64,000 nucleotides of DNA from Chaetoderma sp. LZ-2023a (GCA_034401795.1 CM067370.1:101688164-101752163), one strand, 5' to 3'; shown: positions 21,788-33,799, counted from the stretch's first letter. Made by a program: numbers and translations. Notes: generated by a model not told the origin, from the sequence alone.

Positions 21788-22027
21788 TTAACTGTTTACT
21801 GGTCAAGTTTGGTCAAGAAAATCTAATTATTTCCTTATTGAATGTCCATCTGCAGGTAAAGAGATGCATATCTTTGAAAATTTACCGCTGGAATGACTGG
21901 CTCGATTATCGAGCCAGCCATTCAAGTGGTAAATTTTCAAAGATATGCATCTCTTTACCTGCAGATGGACATTCATCAAGACTCCTGCAGAGGCTGGTTT
22001 TGGCCGGCTTGAGAATTCAATGGTTAA
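21788..22027 (+). mobile_element. T1 palindromic MITE with the best-preserved hairpin
   Basis: TTAA at both edges. Between 21841 and 21973 the two 64-base arms differ at only three positions, so the same peptide-like frame appears on both strands. This long, nearly perfect palindrome would form a hairpin in RNA or a cruciform in DNA. Confidence 0.92.
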
Positions 22028-22494
22028 ATTGAGATTCTGGAATTTCAAGGGTTAATAGGTCAATATGCATCCAAGAGTACTTAGTAATGAGTAATGACTT
22101 TGAGGTGTGTACAGTACTATACACATAGGTTTGCTGTCTGCTTATTCCAACCACAATTAAATCATCCCAAATACCTTAATTAGTTATTTCTCTAATTAAT
22201 TAATGGTGAGGAGGCATTAATTTCACCACCAGAGATCAATTAATAAATACACCTACATAAAGGTTGTTTAATGAAATCAAAACATAAGTTCCACAGAAAG
22301 TAAATTGTTAAAAAGCGTTAAAGTAGGTTAATTGATAGTTAACAATACGTTGGCTAATTGGTGAAGTCTCAAAATTCTCAGCGGCGTCTGGCTAATTGGT
22401 GTTACTAGTGAGGTAATGATTATGATTATTATGTGTACATTATAGTCTATGTAATGTTTTTATGTCAAAATATTATTGGGGTATGTTTCAGCGC

Positions 22495-22737
22495 TTAACC
22501 CTAAACCCTTTAATCCTTGAATTTGTACAAGAAAATTTCAATATTCTCATAGATAATGTCCATTTGCAGATCAAGAGACCGTTTTTGAAAATTTAGCGTT
22601 GGAATGACTGGCTCGGTTATCGAGCCTGTCATTCCAGTGGTAAATTTTCAAAAATAGTCTTCTCTTGGTCTGCAAATGGACATTTCTCAAGACCACTCCA
22701 GAAGTCGTTTTTGGACGATATGAGGGTTAAAGGGTTA
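22495..22737 (+). mobile_element. T1 palindromic MITE, full length
   Basis: TTAA at both edges; ends ttaaccctaaaccctttaat and gagggttaaagggttaa. The right TTAA is shared with the next copy. Confidence 0.9.
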
Positions 22738-22952
22738 ATGTCTAAATTTGGCCGAGAAAATTAAGATTCACTCATAAAAATGTCCATTTGCAGACCAAGA
22801 GAAGGCTATTTTAACCAATTTTCTGCTGTTTATCGAGCCAGTCTTAATAAGCAGTAAATATTCAAAAATACTCTTTTCTTCGTCTGCAAATGGATATTTC
22901 GCAAGTCCACTATGGAGGCCGTTCTTGGCCATCTTAGGCAACAAACGGTTAA
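22734..22952 (+). mobile_element. T1 MITE, diverged
   Basis: It begins at the shared TTAA (ttaatgtctaaatttggccg) and ends acaaacggttaa; the central palindrome is worn. Confidence 0.8.
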
Positions 22953-24429
22953 GCACCACTTGCATAATAACATCACTATCAATATTATAATCTACTGTCC
23001 ATTTTATAAGTCCATGTGGACCTCACTCTAAGGTACATGTAATAGCTAGTATAAGTTTATTTCCAAGGCTTATATCCTTATTGAGTTGTTCTACAGATTG
23101 GTTCTGATAATGTCCATGTATATACTAGCATGACTTGGTAATTTTTTTATTGTGCTTAATGAAATATTCAAACGCCTTGAGACTCGTCCACTCCATAACT
23201 GGTTATACATAGTTACTGATGCTGACAAGATTCAAACCCACAACCGTTGGTTTATGAGCTGATATCATTACCAGAAGACCATGCGTGTCACATGGTGTGT
23301 TGATCTGGCAGATAGAACAAATTAGACAACAGCAAAAATGGCGTTGACTATGTGCACTGGATGTACCAAGGCATCTTTAGCCTGAATGACAGAGCACAGA
23401 GACCATGAGTAGCATATAGATTCATGTAAAAAACACATGTTGTCAGGGAATATTTTGTTGGAAAAAAATTGCATAGCAGTAACTGCTAAACAAATCGAAT
23501 AATGCATAGCAGTTCATAGTACTTGCATAGCAAACAAACTGTGTTGAAGGACTACCAGACTTGGCAAATCATTGGTCCATCAAAAAAATTAGCAGTCCGT
23601 AAGGTGTGTGATATGCGACACGTAGTTTACACAAATTGCACAAATCTGACATGAACAGATGGTTGAATAATTAATATTGGGCTTCTGAGAATGTTATTGA
23701 GGATAGTGTATCAGTCTTCAGGGCTACCGTAGCCAGTATTGTTATTTGTCAGTATAACATATGTCAGATTCAGAATATGCATCTACTGGCTCTGGCCAAG
23801 GTCAGGGAGTATAGGAAACCTAAAATAATACGTATTGGCAGATTTGGCAATTACATTGATTGGAAGCTGTTGCTGCTTAAGGCAGCAACATAAACAGTCA
23901 AATTATTTTCCAAAAAATCAATAATGTACCTCCCATGAATACTGTGATTTCATTGACTAGGGTTAACATATATTTTGTAACTTACCAACCTACATCACAT
24001 ATCCCTTTCAACTGGTAGGATAAACAAAGTACAAATCATTCAATACAATGTAAGAAGGCTGAATAGTGTCAGTGCTTAACTGGAAGCTGTTGCAGGCTAT
24101 GGCATCTGTGAGCAACAGCCCCCCCCCCCCCCCCCTTAAAAACTTGCACATATTCAACAGCTTATTAAGATGAAATTGAGTTTCTGCGATACTATGACTT
24201 GAATTGAAAGAGTTAACAATTTTTATTTAAAAATTACTAATGGTTGTTTTCCCTGGCTTAAATAGTGAATGATAAAAAGTTTTACTGTCATCAGCGTGTG
24301 TCAATCGGTCCACCGTGTTACTACATGTAGTTATACTACGAATGCTATATATAGAGATACTACTACGTCATTCATGAAATTACCACGTAAAACATTGTTT
24401 ACTTTCTTTACTGTCGGTAGTTTCCTTGC
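22953..24429. other. Intron DNA with small T3-type fragments
   Basis: Fragments near 23855-23945 (ggaagctgttgctgcttaag ... cagtcaaattattttccaaa) and 24077-24160 (aactggaagctgttgcaggc, then a run of about 16 C) match the T3 hairpin. The rest is unrecognised. Confidence 0.45.
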
Positions 24430-25250
24430 GATTTATTGGTTGCTTTCTATATAGTTATATTTATTAATCAATAATCTTGCGAGAAAGTATGTTCCCGACT
24501 TTTGAGAAGAGTACTCGAGAACACTCTCGCGCATGCGTCGATCTTGGCGACATGCCATTCTAAATCTGTTGCTTGCGCGAATCAAGCACAATACGCTGCC
24601 GTAGCATGGCTAACTATACTTTGTCGGCCTTGATTTGAGGATGCGCTAACAGGAGTTTAGCATTCCCGATGATATAACTCAGTTTCCAAGACAAACATTG
24701 TCGAAATCGACCAGAATCAGCCTAGATAAACTTGTATTTTTAAAGTTTATCATAACGCTAACTAATGACGAGGCAATGATCAATAGCCATACCCCCCTAT
24801 AGGAGAATTTAGATTTACAAGAGTCTGTTACGAGCAATATGTCGACGACCGTGAATACCCCGTGATACATATTGCGAGTTTCCGACTGGTGTCCAAACTC
24901 AAAACGTAAGTCTGTAACAGTTTATTATTATACCAGAAGAAGGAAGCCGCTAACGCATGCGCGCATCGCTAGCTTTTAGAGTTTTGATCTATAGAGCGCT
25001 TACTGAACTCGCATCACCGGCGGTCATTTGTCCCATAGAGAAGGAAGGTATGAAGATATGCGCTCTATAGCTATATATGTCTATGGACTATTACGGAAAT
25101 CAGTCTCCAACGCATGCGCATCTTGCTTCCTTACTAAATTTGATAGGCGTTTTGAAACTTTTATCGACTTTATCAAAACTATTTCAAAATTAGGTGAATT
25201 GGCTGAATTTTACATCAAAATTATGTACCGCAGCAAATAGCTATGCGAAG
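24430..25250. other. CpG-bearing intron segment with three GCATGCG boxes
   Basis: Unlike its surroundings this stretch keeps many CpG sites and carries three copies of a GCATGCG-type palindrome: about 24529-24538, 24954-24964 and 25111-25120 (CGCATGCGCA). The last two lie in inverted flanks (aggaagc ... gcttcct). GCGCATGCGC is the consensus of the NRF-1 promoter factor, so an alternative promoter is conceivable; no exon was identified. Confidence 0.35.
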
Positions 25251-25555
25251 TTTTGAATGTGTAGCAACAGGCACTCATTTGCATCGCACCACTCAAAATA
25301 TTTTTTAGCATTATACAATCGTTTTGTTGACTGTTTAGCTACAAACCTTCCCTGTGAGTTGTGTAAATGTGAAGTTTGTACATGTCATATGGTAGCTTGT
25401 GTAAATGTGTCAAAAGTAAAGTGTGTGTTATCCAAGCATGCCCCCAGCTTAAATGAGATTGTTCACTACAGGTTTTGAAGGAATGTGTTTACCTAGTCTC
25501 ATTGGCTTTATGTCAGAGAACTGTGACAATTCACTCTTGGTAATTGGTTAAATCC

Positions 25556-26105
25556 TTAAAACGAAATACAAGAAGGGTCACCATCGTTTGCATAAACCAC
25601 TCAGTTCTATTGTAGAGCCCATATTTAAGCTACTGTATAAAAATTTCCTGCGACATTTATATATAAATCCGATTAAAATGGTGTTAAAAAACACTATGTT
25701 ACTATAATTTTCTGCGTGTTAATTACACCTATGACATCATAGGTTGAATCCCATCCGACAAGAACCATGATAACGGCACTTTCAAGACAGGAGCGCATGC
25801 ATTTGCATGGCGATATTTCTGTCGCTGATAGTGCTATCGACATCATTTAAGTATGTGCCGAATGAAGAGATTAAGACGTTTATCACACTATCGCAAATCT
25901 ATGGAATATATTTGTTATTTTCGTACATTAAGACGGCCATTTTCTATGAACATGCCTGCCAATTACATGAATATTATATCTCAGGATGTTTTGAGGCTAA
26001 TATGAAAACCTAAGTACCTAAATATATTACGGTCTGTAGATTCATTTTAAACCAAGTAGTATAGAGGGTCTGGTGTAGTATAGAGGGTCTGGTGTTTCCC
26101 TTTAA
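25556..26105 (-). mobile_element. T4 element, shorter inverted copy
   Basis: TTAA at 25556-25559 and 26102-26105; right end ggtgtttccct, left end acgaaatacaagaagggtca. It matches the complement of 16403-17370 with internal loss. A 21-bp block gtagtatagagggtctggtg is duplicated near the right end. The right TTAA is shared with the T1 copy that follows. Confidence 0.75.
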
Positions 26106-26353
26106 CCCTTTAATTGTCAAGCCGGCCAAAACAGCCATCTTTAGTGGTCTTGAGGAGTATCCCTTTATGGGCAAAGAGAAGAAAATATTTGACAATTCAC
26201 CACTTGAATGACTGGCTCGGTTATCAAGAATTTCTTTAATTTACCAGTGGAATGACTGGCTCGCTAACTGATAATAATCTCTTGGTTTGCAAATGGACAT
26301 TTTCCCTGAGAAAATTAAAATTTTCATGAAAATATTCGAGTGTTAAAGCCTTA
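26102..26353 (-). mobile_element. T1 MITE
   Basis: Starts at the TTAA shared with T4 (ttaaccctttaattgtcaag); subfamily with gccggccaaaacagccatct. The centre carries an extra rearranged segment (gaatttctttaatttaccag). Confidence 0.82.
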
Positions 26354-26509
26354 GTCGATACCCTCAATGTGTTTCAATGTAACGCAATCCTAAGAGAGGA
26401 TTATTGCAATTGCTGTAAATCATGTTCATATGTTTGTCAGAGATGTGCAATGCGTGACTTCTATAGCCATAGTCTGATTACAGTAATTAGGTTTCCACAA
26501 TAAGATCTG

Positions 26510-26757
26510 TAACCAAATTTGCTCAAGAAAATTTCAATTTTCTCATAGAAAATGTCCAGTTGCAGGCCAAGAGAATCCTGTTTTTGGAAATTTACCACTG
26601 GAATGACTGGCTCGGTTATTGAGCCACGACTGGCTCATTTATTGAACCAGTCATTCCAGTGGTAAATTTTCAAAAATAGTCTTCTTGGCCTGCAGATGGA
26701 CATGTCTCAAGACCACTGCTGAAGCTGTTGTTGGCTGATATGAGTGTTAAATGGTTA
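26510..26757 (+). mobile_element. T1 palindromic MITE with duplicated centre
   Basis: The central motif is doubled (ctggctcggttattgagcca, cgactggctcatttattgaa) before the second arm; the right end is gtgttaaatggttaa. Confidence 0.85.
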
Positions 26758-27049
26758 ATGCTTGCAAAAGTATTTCCATACATCTAAAAACAGTAATTTT
26801 TATCTGTTTCCATGAATCACCAATACGCTGTGCTATTCTTATCACCTCAGAGAATAAGACAGTGTTCTCATAGCACAATCTGATTCTCCATAAGAATCAT
26901 TTGCAGAATTAAAATTAGTCAATGTTGTCATTTTAGTAAAAGTTTTTCAAAATCATGAAACGTGCGTTCTAATCCTATATACACTTATAGAGATGGTATA
27001 GTAAGCTTATGCTATTCAAACATTGATGGCAACAGGAATACCAGATCTG

Positions 27050-27281
27050 CAATGGTCAAGATTTTTCAAGGAAAATTAAAATCTTAGCTATTTGAAAGTC
27101 CATTTTCAGGCCCAGATAAGAAGATCTTTGAAAATTTTTCACTGGAATGACTGGCTCGATAATCGAGCCAGTCATACCAGTGGTAAATTATCAAAAATTG
27201 TCTTATCTTGACCTGCAAATGGACATTCCTCAAGACCCGTACAGAGGCCGGTTTTGATCGGCTTGACCAGTAAAGTATTAA
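27050..27281 (+). mobile_element. T1 palindromic MITE
   Basis: Centre gactggctcgataatcgagc intact; right arm of the ggccggttttgatcggctt type; terminal TTAA only at the right. Confidence 0.85.
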
Positions 27282-28464
27282 ATGTGTTCTAGTTGATATA
27301 AAACAATTAGCAACTTGTTTAATATCCTACAAGTATCTCCATCATAACATTTCGAATTTGTATCATTATGTAGACGTACATGTAGGTGTCAGTAGTGGGT
27401 GGTGGCATGTTGAATAGGAATATAAATAATTCATTCTGGCGCACAATAATTATGACAGACATTTTTATCAAGAATGGCTTTATGACAAGTTGCAAATATT
27501 TATTTAAGAAATAAGTGAGGCTTTGAATAGGTACAAATGAACCGTAACATACATCTGTACTTCAAATATTTTATGCGTTAGTGAATCACAGAGGTACAAG
27601 TAGACACCAGCTTATAAACTGATGGATTCTTTTGAAAATACACACTTGTATAAGATCGGACGGAAGAATTTTCAACGTTTTACTGACATTTCCTTAATGA
27701 TAAAAAGGATCAAAGAACGACGTTTTCAGGGGAGGTTAAATGTTGAGAAACATGTCATGCAGACTGTATTGAATCTATTTTGAAGTTAAAAAGATGTGTA
27801 TGCATAGTTTATTAACTGATAGACATTTAAATTTATGTATAGATAATTATGTGGTAAAACTATTATCGCACCATACCTCTGCCTCAGATGAGAACCAAAA
27901 TGATGAAACCTGAGTCGCAGCGTCGATGAGCCTCAGGGTGTGTGAATGATTCATTATTTCAACTCGTTTTGAAAAAACAGAATAGATACTGCAATGTCCT
28001 TCATCTGTCCATCCATCTGCCCATCCATCTGTCTGTCTGTCCATCTGCATGTTAGTCTGTCAGTCCGGCTATCTTCTCTGAAATCATTTGTCAGAATTTA
28101 AACAAATTTGTTATGTGAGATACCCATATGGTTGTGGACTGCAAGACAACATTTACAATAGGCTCCACCTACAGAGTGGGGTGTGTGGATGCAGGGTGGA
28201 TGTGGGGCAGAATGTCTAAGTTGGCAAAATTGAATGAAGTTTGGTATGTTAGTTAACCATATGATTACGGGTTGCGAGACAATCTTTTTATTAGGCTCAG
28301 TCTCCATGGTTGGGTTGGGGTATGATGTTCGGTATGGGCAGAATGTCAAACTTGGTGAAAGTTTAGGGATTTGCGATGGTTTGCCATCGATTGCGTATTC
28401 TAGTAAAATTTAATGTTCATGTAATAAGGATGATGATGGTGATGATGATGATAATGAGGAGGAG

Positions 28465-28517
<53 letters not shown>

Positions 28518-29523
28518 CGACATATTCTGTGGCTGCAGTATAGTTAAACCAATTTCTTCAGTGATAACCAGTTCTTTTTAGCCACTGTTTCTTGTCCCCG
28601 GGCAGTTTCCTTAAGCTCCCTTATAGGATCTACTTGGTCTTCACTCATGCTTCTTTTAGGAAGTTGTACATAACACATTCAGCAGGTTTGTGCAGTAGTG
28701 ACCTACCTATACAAGATTTGTTGGTGTTGACGTGGAGAACAGTGATTTCCATGGCTGTCTGTATGGGTTTATCTCAGGTGGCATTTGCAGAACATGGCTT
28801 AACATAGACCATGCGCAGGGTTGGATTTAGGACTAGGCTATTGCCCAGGCGCCTCCACCAAAATCAAATTTGAAAATTTGTGTGGGGCCACTACCAAAAA
28901 GTAGAGTTGTTTTGTGAAGACAAAAGGAGGAGTGATCAGTGAGAATTATTGTGATACCATGATTGTTAAATAACAGTCGCAGCGCAATAAGAATTGTTAT
29001 TTATCACCCAGAATGCAGGAAATGGCCTCGTGTCTAGTTCCCCCCCCCCCACCAATATATTGAATAATGTGTAATAAATCGTGATAGGCGGTTGAACATG
29101 TAGAAGATGATAATTATAAATGTAACAATACATATACAAGTCATAAAAATACAACTACTAAATTTGGAGCAGTTATAGGACCACTTATCAGTCATGGCTG
29201 ATGACATCTGAGAAAATGTCTGATGTTGACTATGTACACTACCTTTGTGTGATAGAGGTAAATGAGTGTAGATTGTAGCTTGAAATAGTAATGGTTATTT
29301 ATTAGCTCTACAAATTGGCATCTATCAAAATGGAGATAGAAATGTAAAAGAATTAGTTATTAAAAACTGAACGTCTTTGATGATATAGAAATCTAAAAAT
29401 ACCACACATCATAATGTTATCCTTTATGTCTCACATATTCTATCACTTGAATGGTTAGTATGAGAGTGGTTGATTATTGCTCTAGTGAATGAATATATAG
29501 TATGTCTACTCTGACCAGCTCTC
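27282..29523. other. Intron DNA with microsatellites
   Basis: A CCAT/CTGT-type microsatellite lies at about 27996-28050, two diverged ~130-bp tandem units at about 28110-28360 (acccatatggttgtggactg, aaccatatgattacgggttg), a GAGGAC hexamer run at 28456-28520 and a 10-C run at 29041. No gene was recognised. Confidence 0.55.
28438..28523. repeat. GAT/GAGGAC microsatellite
   Basis: gatgatgatgataatgagga passes into eight or so gaggac units and then gacgacgac. Confidence 0.95.
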
Positions 29524-29758
29524 TTATCCCTTTAACGCTAAGGTGGCCAAAATGGTCTTTGCGCTGGTCTTGAGAAATACGTATATGCAGACCAAGAGAA
29601 GATTATTTTAGAAAATTTATCACGAGAATGACGGTTATCGAGCCAGTCATTCTGGTGAGAAATATTTAAAAATTGCCTTCTCTTAGTCTGCAAATTGGCA
29701 TTTCCTATGAGAAATTTGAAATTTTTTCGAACACGTTTGCGGGTTTTAAAAGGGTTAA
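29524..29758 (-). mobile_element. T1 palindromic MITE
   Basis: Left end atccctttaacgctaaggtg and right end ttttaaaagggttaa; the central palindrome has a small deletion (gagaatgacggttatcgagc). Confidence 0.85.
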
Positions 29759-29844
29759 TGAACCATCTATTGATACAAGTGAATGTCAGTTATATAGACA
29801 ACTTTGAATATATAGTATTCATTACTGACTTCATAATTTGTTTC

Positions 29845-30090
29845 TTAACCCTTTAAAGCCTTTAATGACAAAATTTGGTCAAGAAATCAAAGTATTTGCC
29901 TGTTGAATGTCCATTTGTAAGCCAAGAAACAACTATATTTGAAAATGTACCTTTGGAATGACTGACTCAGTTATCGACCCAGTCATTCCAGTTGTAAATT
30001 TTCAAAAAAAGTGCTCTTGGCCTGCAAATGGACATTCCTCAAGACCACTGTAGAGGCTGGTTTTGGCCGGCTTTGCCATGAAACAGTTAA
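29845..30090 (+). mobile_element. T1 palindromic MITE, full length
   Basis: TTAA at both edges; left ttaaccctttaaagccttta, right gccatgaaacagttaa; right arm of the ggctggttttggccggctt type. Confidence 0.88.
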
Positions 30091-30134
30091 ACCTCATAGA
30101 CTGGAAACAAAGCTGCTTTAGGAGGTAGCTAACA

Positions 30135-30260
30135 TTGATGTCCAAAGGTTAATGGAAGGATCCTATCTGTCACTCAAATATTTGGCATCATAATCAAAAT
30201 ATGTCACTAGTTGTTAGCCGACATCACAATCAAATGTCATCAAGCTCCGACATGAAAGGG
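30135..30260 (+). mobile_element. T2 element, left part only
   Basis: It contains ggaaggatcctatctgtcac and gttagccgacatcacaatca, matching the first ~110 bp of T2; the hairpin is absent. Confidence 0.55.
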
Positions 30261-30925
30261 GTAATTAGTCCTGCTGAGTAACCATCTGAATTGAAATTGT
30301 TATAGTTTTGAGAATCCCATATAAACTCATTCTGAAGGTTGTGATCATGTCTTTTAAGCAATTCTCGAAATGCTCTAGTCTTAGTTATAAAACCTGTATG
30401 ACTTATCCCATTCTTGATCATGATCTGTGTGTTTACATCTCAATGGCTGTTATCTCGCTCATCCCAGGTTGACATGGACTTCCATCGAGGTCGTCTTGAT
30501 GATAGATAGGAAATCCTGTTCAGCTAGTGTTCTAATAAAATTACATATACATCTGTGACAAAATACATTGTGTTGCTTTAATTGTTTATTGTTGAAAGGT
30601 CAAACAAGTCCTGTTTGTTTGAACCACTTTGAATAAAATAATAGCAATTTCTATTTGTTGCTTTGGCCAGTGAAAGATTTAGATTTATCTTATTCACAAA
30701 TAACAGACACTTAAAATCTTTCGAATTCATGTCTTGTCTGAATTCAACCACATGAAACCAATCAAAATTTTGAAAGCAATTTTGAGGTAGCAACAACCTT
30801 CAGTTAAATGTATTGTAAATATAAGCTAAGCATCAAACAGTATTAAATGTTCCATTCTCATGACAATTGCCAAGATGTATAATTTGAACAAACTTTGATC
30901 TGTAACCACTAGGTCACATTGACCT
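30261..30925. other. Intron DNA without recognised features
   Basis: Nothing recognised. Confidence 0.4.
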
Positions 30926-31164
30926 TTAACCATTTAACACTCATGTCAGCCAAAAACGGCTTCTGCCAGTGGTCTTGTGAAATGTCAATTTGCAGACCAA
31001 GAGAAGACTATTTTTGAAAATTTACCACCGGAATGACTGGCTCGATAACCGACTCAGTCATTCCAGTGGTAAATTTTCAAAAATAGTCTTCTTGTTCTGC
31101 AAATGGACATTTAATATGTAAAAATCGAAATTTTCTTGAACAAATTCGAGGGTTAAATGATTAA
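30926..31164 (-). mobile_element. T1 palindromic MITE, full length
   Basis: TTAA at both edges (ttaaccatttaacactcatg ... gagggttaaatgattaa); both long arms are well preserved. Confidence 0.92.
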
Positions 31165-31552
31165 TGTTGATATTTCCTGTTTGTTACCTGTTACATGCAA
31201 AATGTTAAAATCTTATTCTGAATAATGGTCAGCTGAATTCACTGAATTCACGTGTCCATTTTGAAAATGTTAAGCATTGAGAGCTGTTGTTATATTTGAC
31301 AGCAACAGCTTAAAACAATTTTCCCTAAGTTACTAACTGAACCTCTACACAGTCACGTAAATGCAAATAAAGTAATAATAAATAGGACAGAACAGCACTA
31401 CAAGTGGTAGTCATATGTGTAAAATATATATTTTATACATACATGTATATACAATTGAGTTATGTCTATAAAAGCATTTGTTATCATCACTTTAGAGCCG
31501 GAGGACATCATAGGCACTAATCACTGTGTACATGCCAAGAGCCTATTGTATT

Positions 31553-32865
31553 ATTAGTCCCCTACCGGTAAAACGGGGGGGTGGGGGGTGTGTGTTGGAC
31601 TATAGGTCCGTCCGTCCATCTGTCGCAGTTGGTTTTCCGCACTTTTTTCGCAGTCCTTCAAGGTATTCAACTGAGAATTGGTTTATTGCTTTGTTATGAG
31701 AAGTTACAGACCAAGTTCGAGTTTCAGGCGTATACGTCAATTTTTGATGGATTTATGCCCCCCTTTCGTCTTATGCAATACGTAAAATATTAGTTTTCCA
31801 CACTTTTTTTCGCAGTCTTTCACGATATTATAGTGAGAACTGCTACATTGCTTTGGTATGAGAAGTTACAGACCAAGTTGGAGTTTCAGGAGTATGCATA
31901 TATTTTTGATGGAGTTATGCCCCCTTTCTAGTTAAGAAATACGAAAAATATCAGCTATCCGCACCTTCTTTCGCCGTCTTTCAAGATATTATACTGAAAA
32001 TTGCTACATATCTTTTTTACGAGAAGTTACAGACCAAGTTCGAGTTTCAGGTGTATGCGTAAACTTATGATGGAGTTATGCCCCCTTTCGACTTAGGAAA
32101 TATGAACAATATCAGCTTTCCGCACCTTTTTTTCGCACTCCTTCAAGATATTTAAGGAAAAATCAGTTCCATCTCTTTAGTATAAGGGCTAACAGAGCAA
32201 GTTCGAGTTTCAGATCTTTTCATGGAAAAGCATCGCTTTAGTGTAAGGAGTTACAGAGCAAGTTCGAGTTTCAGGCATTTTCGTCAATTTTTCATTGAGT
32301 TATGCCCCCTTTCGACATGCAATATGAAAAATATTAGTTTTCCACACCTTTTTTCGCAGTCTTTCAAGATATTATACTGAGAATTGCTACATTGCTTTGT
32401 TATGAGAAGTTACAGACCAAGTTCGAGTTTCAGGCGTATGCATAAATTTTTGATGGAGTTATGCCCCCTTTCGACCTATGAAATACGAAAAATGTTAGTT
32501 TTCCGCCCTTTTTCTCGCAGTCTTAAGATATTCAACTGAGAATTAGTACATTACTTTATTATGAACTACAAACCAAGTTCGGGTTTCAGGTGTTTGCGTC
32601 ATTTTTTGATGGAGTTATGTCTGTCCCCTTTCGACTTATGAAATACAAATATATCAGCTTTCAAGACTTTTTCTTTCTCCTTCACCATATATAACTGAGA
32701 CTTGGTTTATTGCTATGTTATGAAAAGTTACAGATCAAGTTCGAGCTTCAGCTGCTTTTGACAATTTTTAATGAAATTTCTGACTGTAAATCTCTAAAGA
32801 TTTATATCACCAGGTAGGGGGGCATGTATTGCAAAGCAATACTTACAGAATGCTTGTTTGAATGT
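31553..32865 (+). repeat. Array of ~160-bp units inside a dispersed element
   Basis: It opens with agtcccctaccggt and a G-run followed by ggactataggtccgtccgtc. At least seven units then repeat, each with agttacagaccaagttcgag; successive copies start at about 31702, 31864, 32023, 32190, 32250, 32408, 32566 and 32727, mostly 158-167 bp apart with one short unit. Other unit landmarks are gatggagttatgccccct and ttttcgcagtctttcaagat. It closes with tcaccaggtagggg, the same end seen at 10680. No coding signal is visible. Similar non-coding arrays occur in marine invertebrate genomes, but the element class is not known to me. Confidence 0.8.
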
Positions 32866-32984
32866 GAATTTGTTGGGCTTGTGAATGTAAGGATCCATTT
32901 TTAACTATCCCTAATCGCCCAATTCTAGCTTAAAGTTCCACCCACTTTTTGCTTGTGTTAAATTTGAATTTATGTACTTTGAAT

Positions 32985-33190
32985 CCTGAATTCCCATAAT
33001 TACAATTTCAAAATACCGGTAATTATACAGGTAAACTGTTGAATATTTTGAAGCTAATTTTACTTGGATTCAAAATAGTTTCAAAATATTCAACTGAACA
33101 GAATGCATCTTAAATTGGATTATCATTAAAGACATACAATTTGTACACTTCATGACAGACTTGGATTTTCAGGACGGATCTATGGCATTA
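32985..33190 (-). mobile_element. T2 element, reversed and shortened
   Basis: Hairpin arms ctgttgaatattttgaagct and agtttcaaaatattcaactg, then gacatacaatttgtacactt, which is the complement of the T2 block gtacgaattgtatgtc. Confidence 0.68.
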
Positions 33191-33212
33191 TGATTCTGGG
33201 GTCCTCTAATTT

Positions 33213-33439
33213 TCCCGTTAGCACTCAAATTTGTTCAAGAAAATTTAAATTTGTTCATAGAAACTGTCCATTTGCAGACCAAGAGAAGAGTGTTTTTGAG
33301 AATTTACCACTGGAATGACTGGCTCAGTTATAGCAGACATTCCAGTGGTGAATTTTAAAGTCTTCTTTTGGTCTGCAAATGGACATTTCCCAAGAACACT
33401 GCAGAAGCCATTTTTGGCTGATATATGTTAAAGGGTTAA
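33213..33439 (+). mobile_element. T1 palindromic MITE
   Basis: Left cccgttagcactcaaatttg, right atgttaaagggttaa; the centre is partly lost (ctcagttatagcagacattc). Confidence 0.87.
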
Positions 33440-33520
33440 GTGACATATTTGATTATGACATCATATACTTGAGTGTTCTATGTATGGATAATATCTATGA
33501 TAATGCCAGTGGTGAATCTT

Positions 33521-33731
33521 TTAACTGCCTGCCTACTGCAAGACTCCAGACAATAATTTCAATAGACAATAACTGGAGATGCTGAATATTTTGAAAACAA
33601 TTTGACTGAAAGTTGTTGTTGGCTTAGCTACCAACAACTTTCAGTCAAATTGTTTTCGAAATATTCAGCATATCCAGAGTTAAACGCCATAAAAAACGTA
33701 GTCTGCAGAAATTCAGCAGGCAGAGAGTTAA
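33521..33731. mobile_element. T3-like TTAA element with near-perfect hairpin
   Basis: 211 bp with TTAA at both edges; outer inverted repeats ttaactgcctgcctactgca and gcaggcagagagttaa. The core at 33581-33669 is a hairpin whose ~39-base arms (gctgaatattttgaaaacaa...) differ at one position. Confidence 0.82.
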
Positions 33732-33799
33732 TGCTCACATCTTCCAAGGGAGAGAACTCTGACTTATAAAGCATTACAATGAGCCATATGTGGAATACC

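Noticed and set aside
21827-22048. Open frames of 64-73 codons on both strands with almost the same peptide
   Set aside because: They arise from the T1 palindrome, which reads alike on both strands. The same peptide-like pattern recurs in T1 copies across the window, so it is not a gene.
27847-28050. Open frame with repeated WTDG/QTDG peptides
   Set aside because: Translation of a CCAT/CTGT microsatellite.
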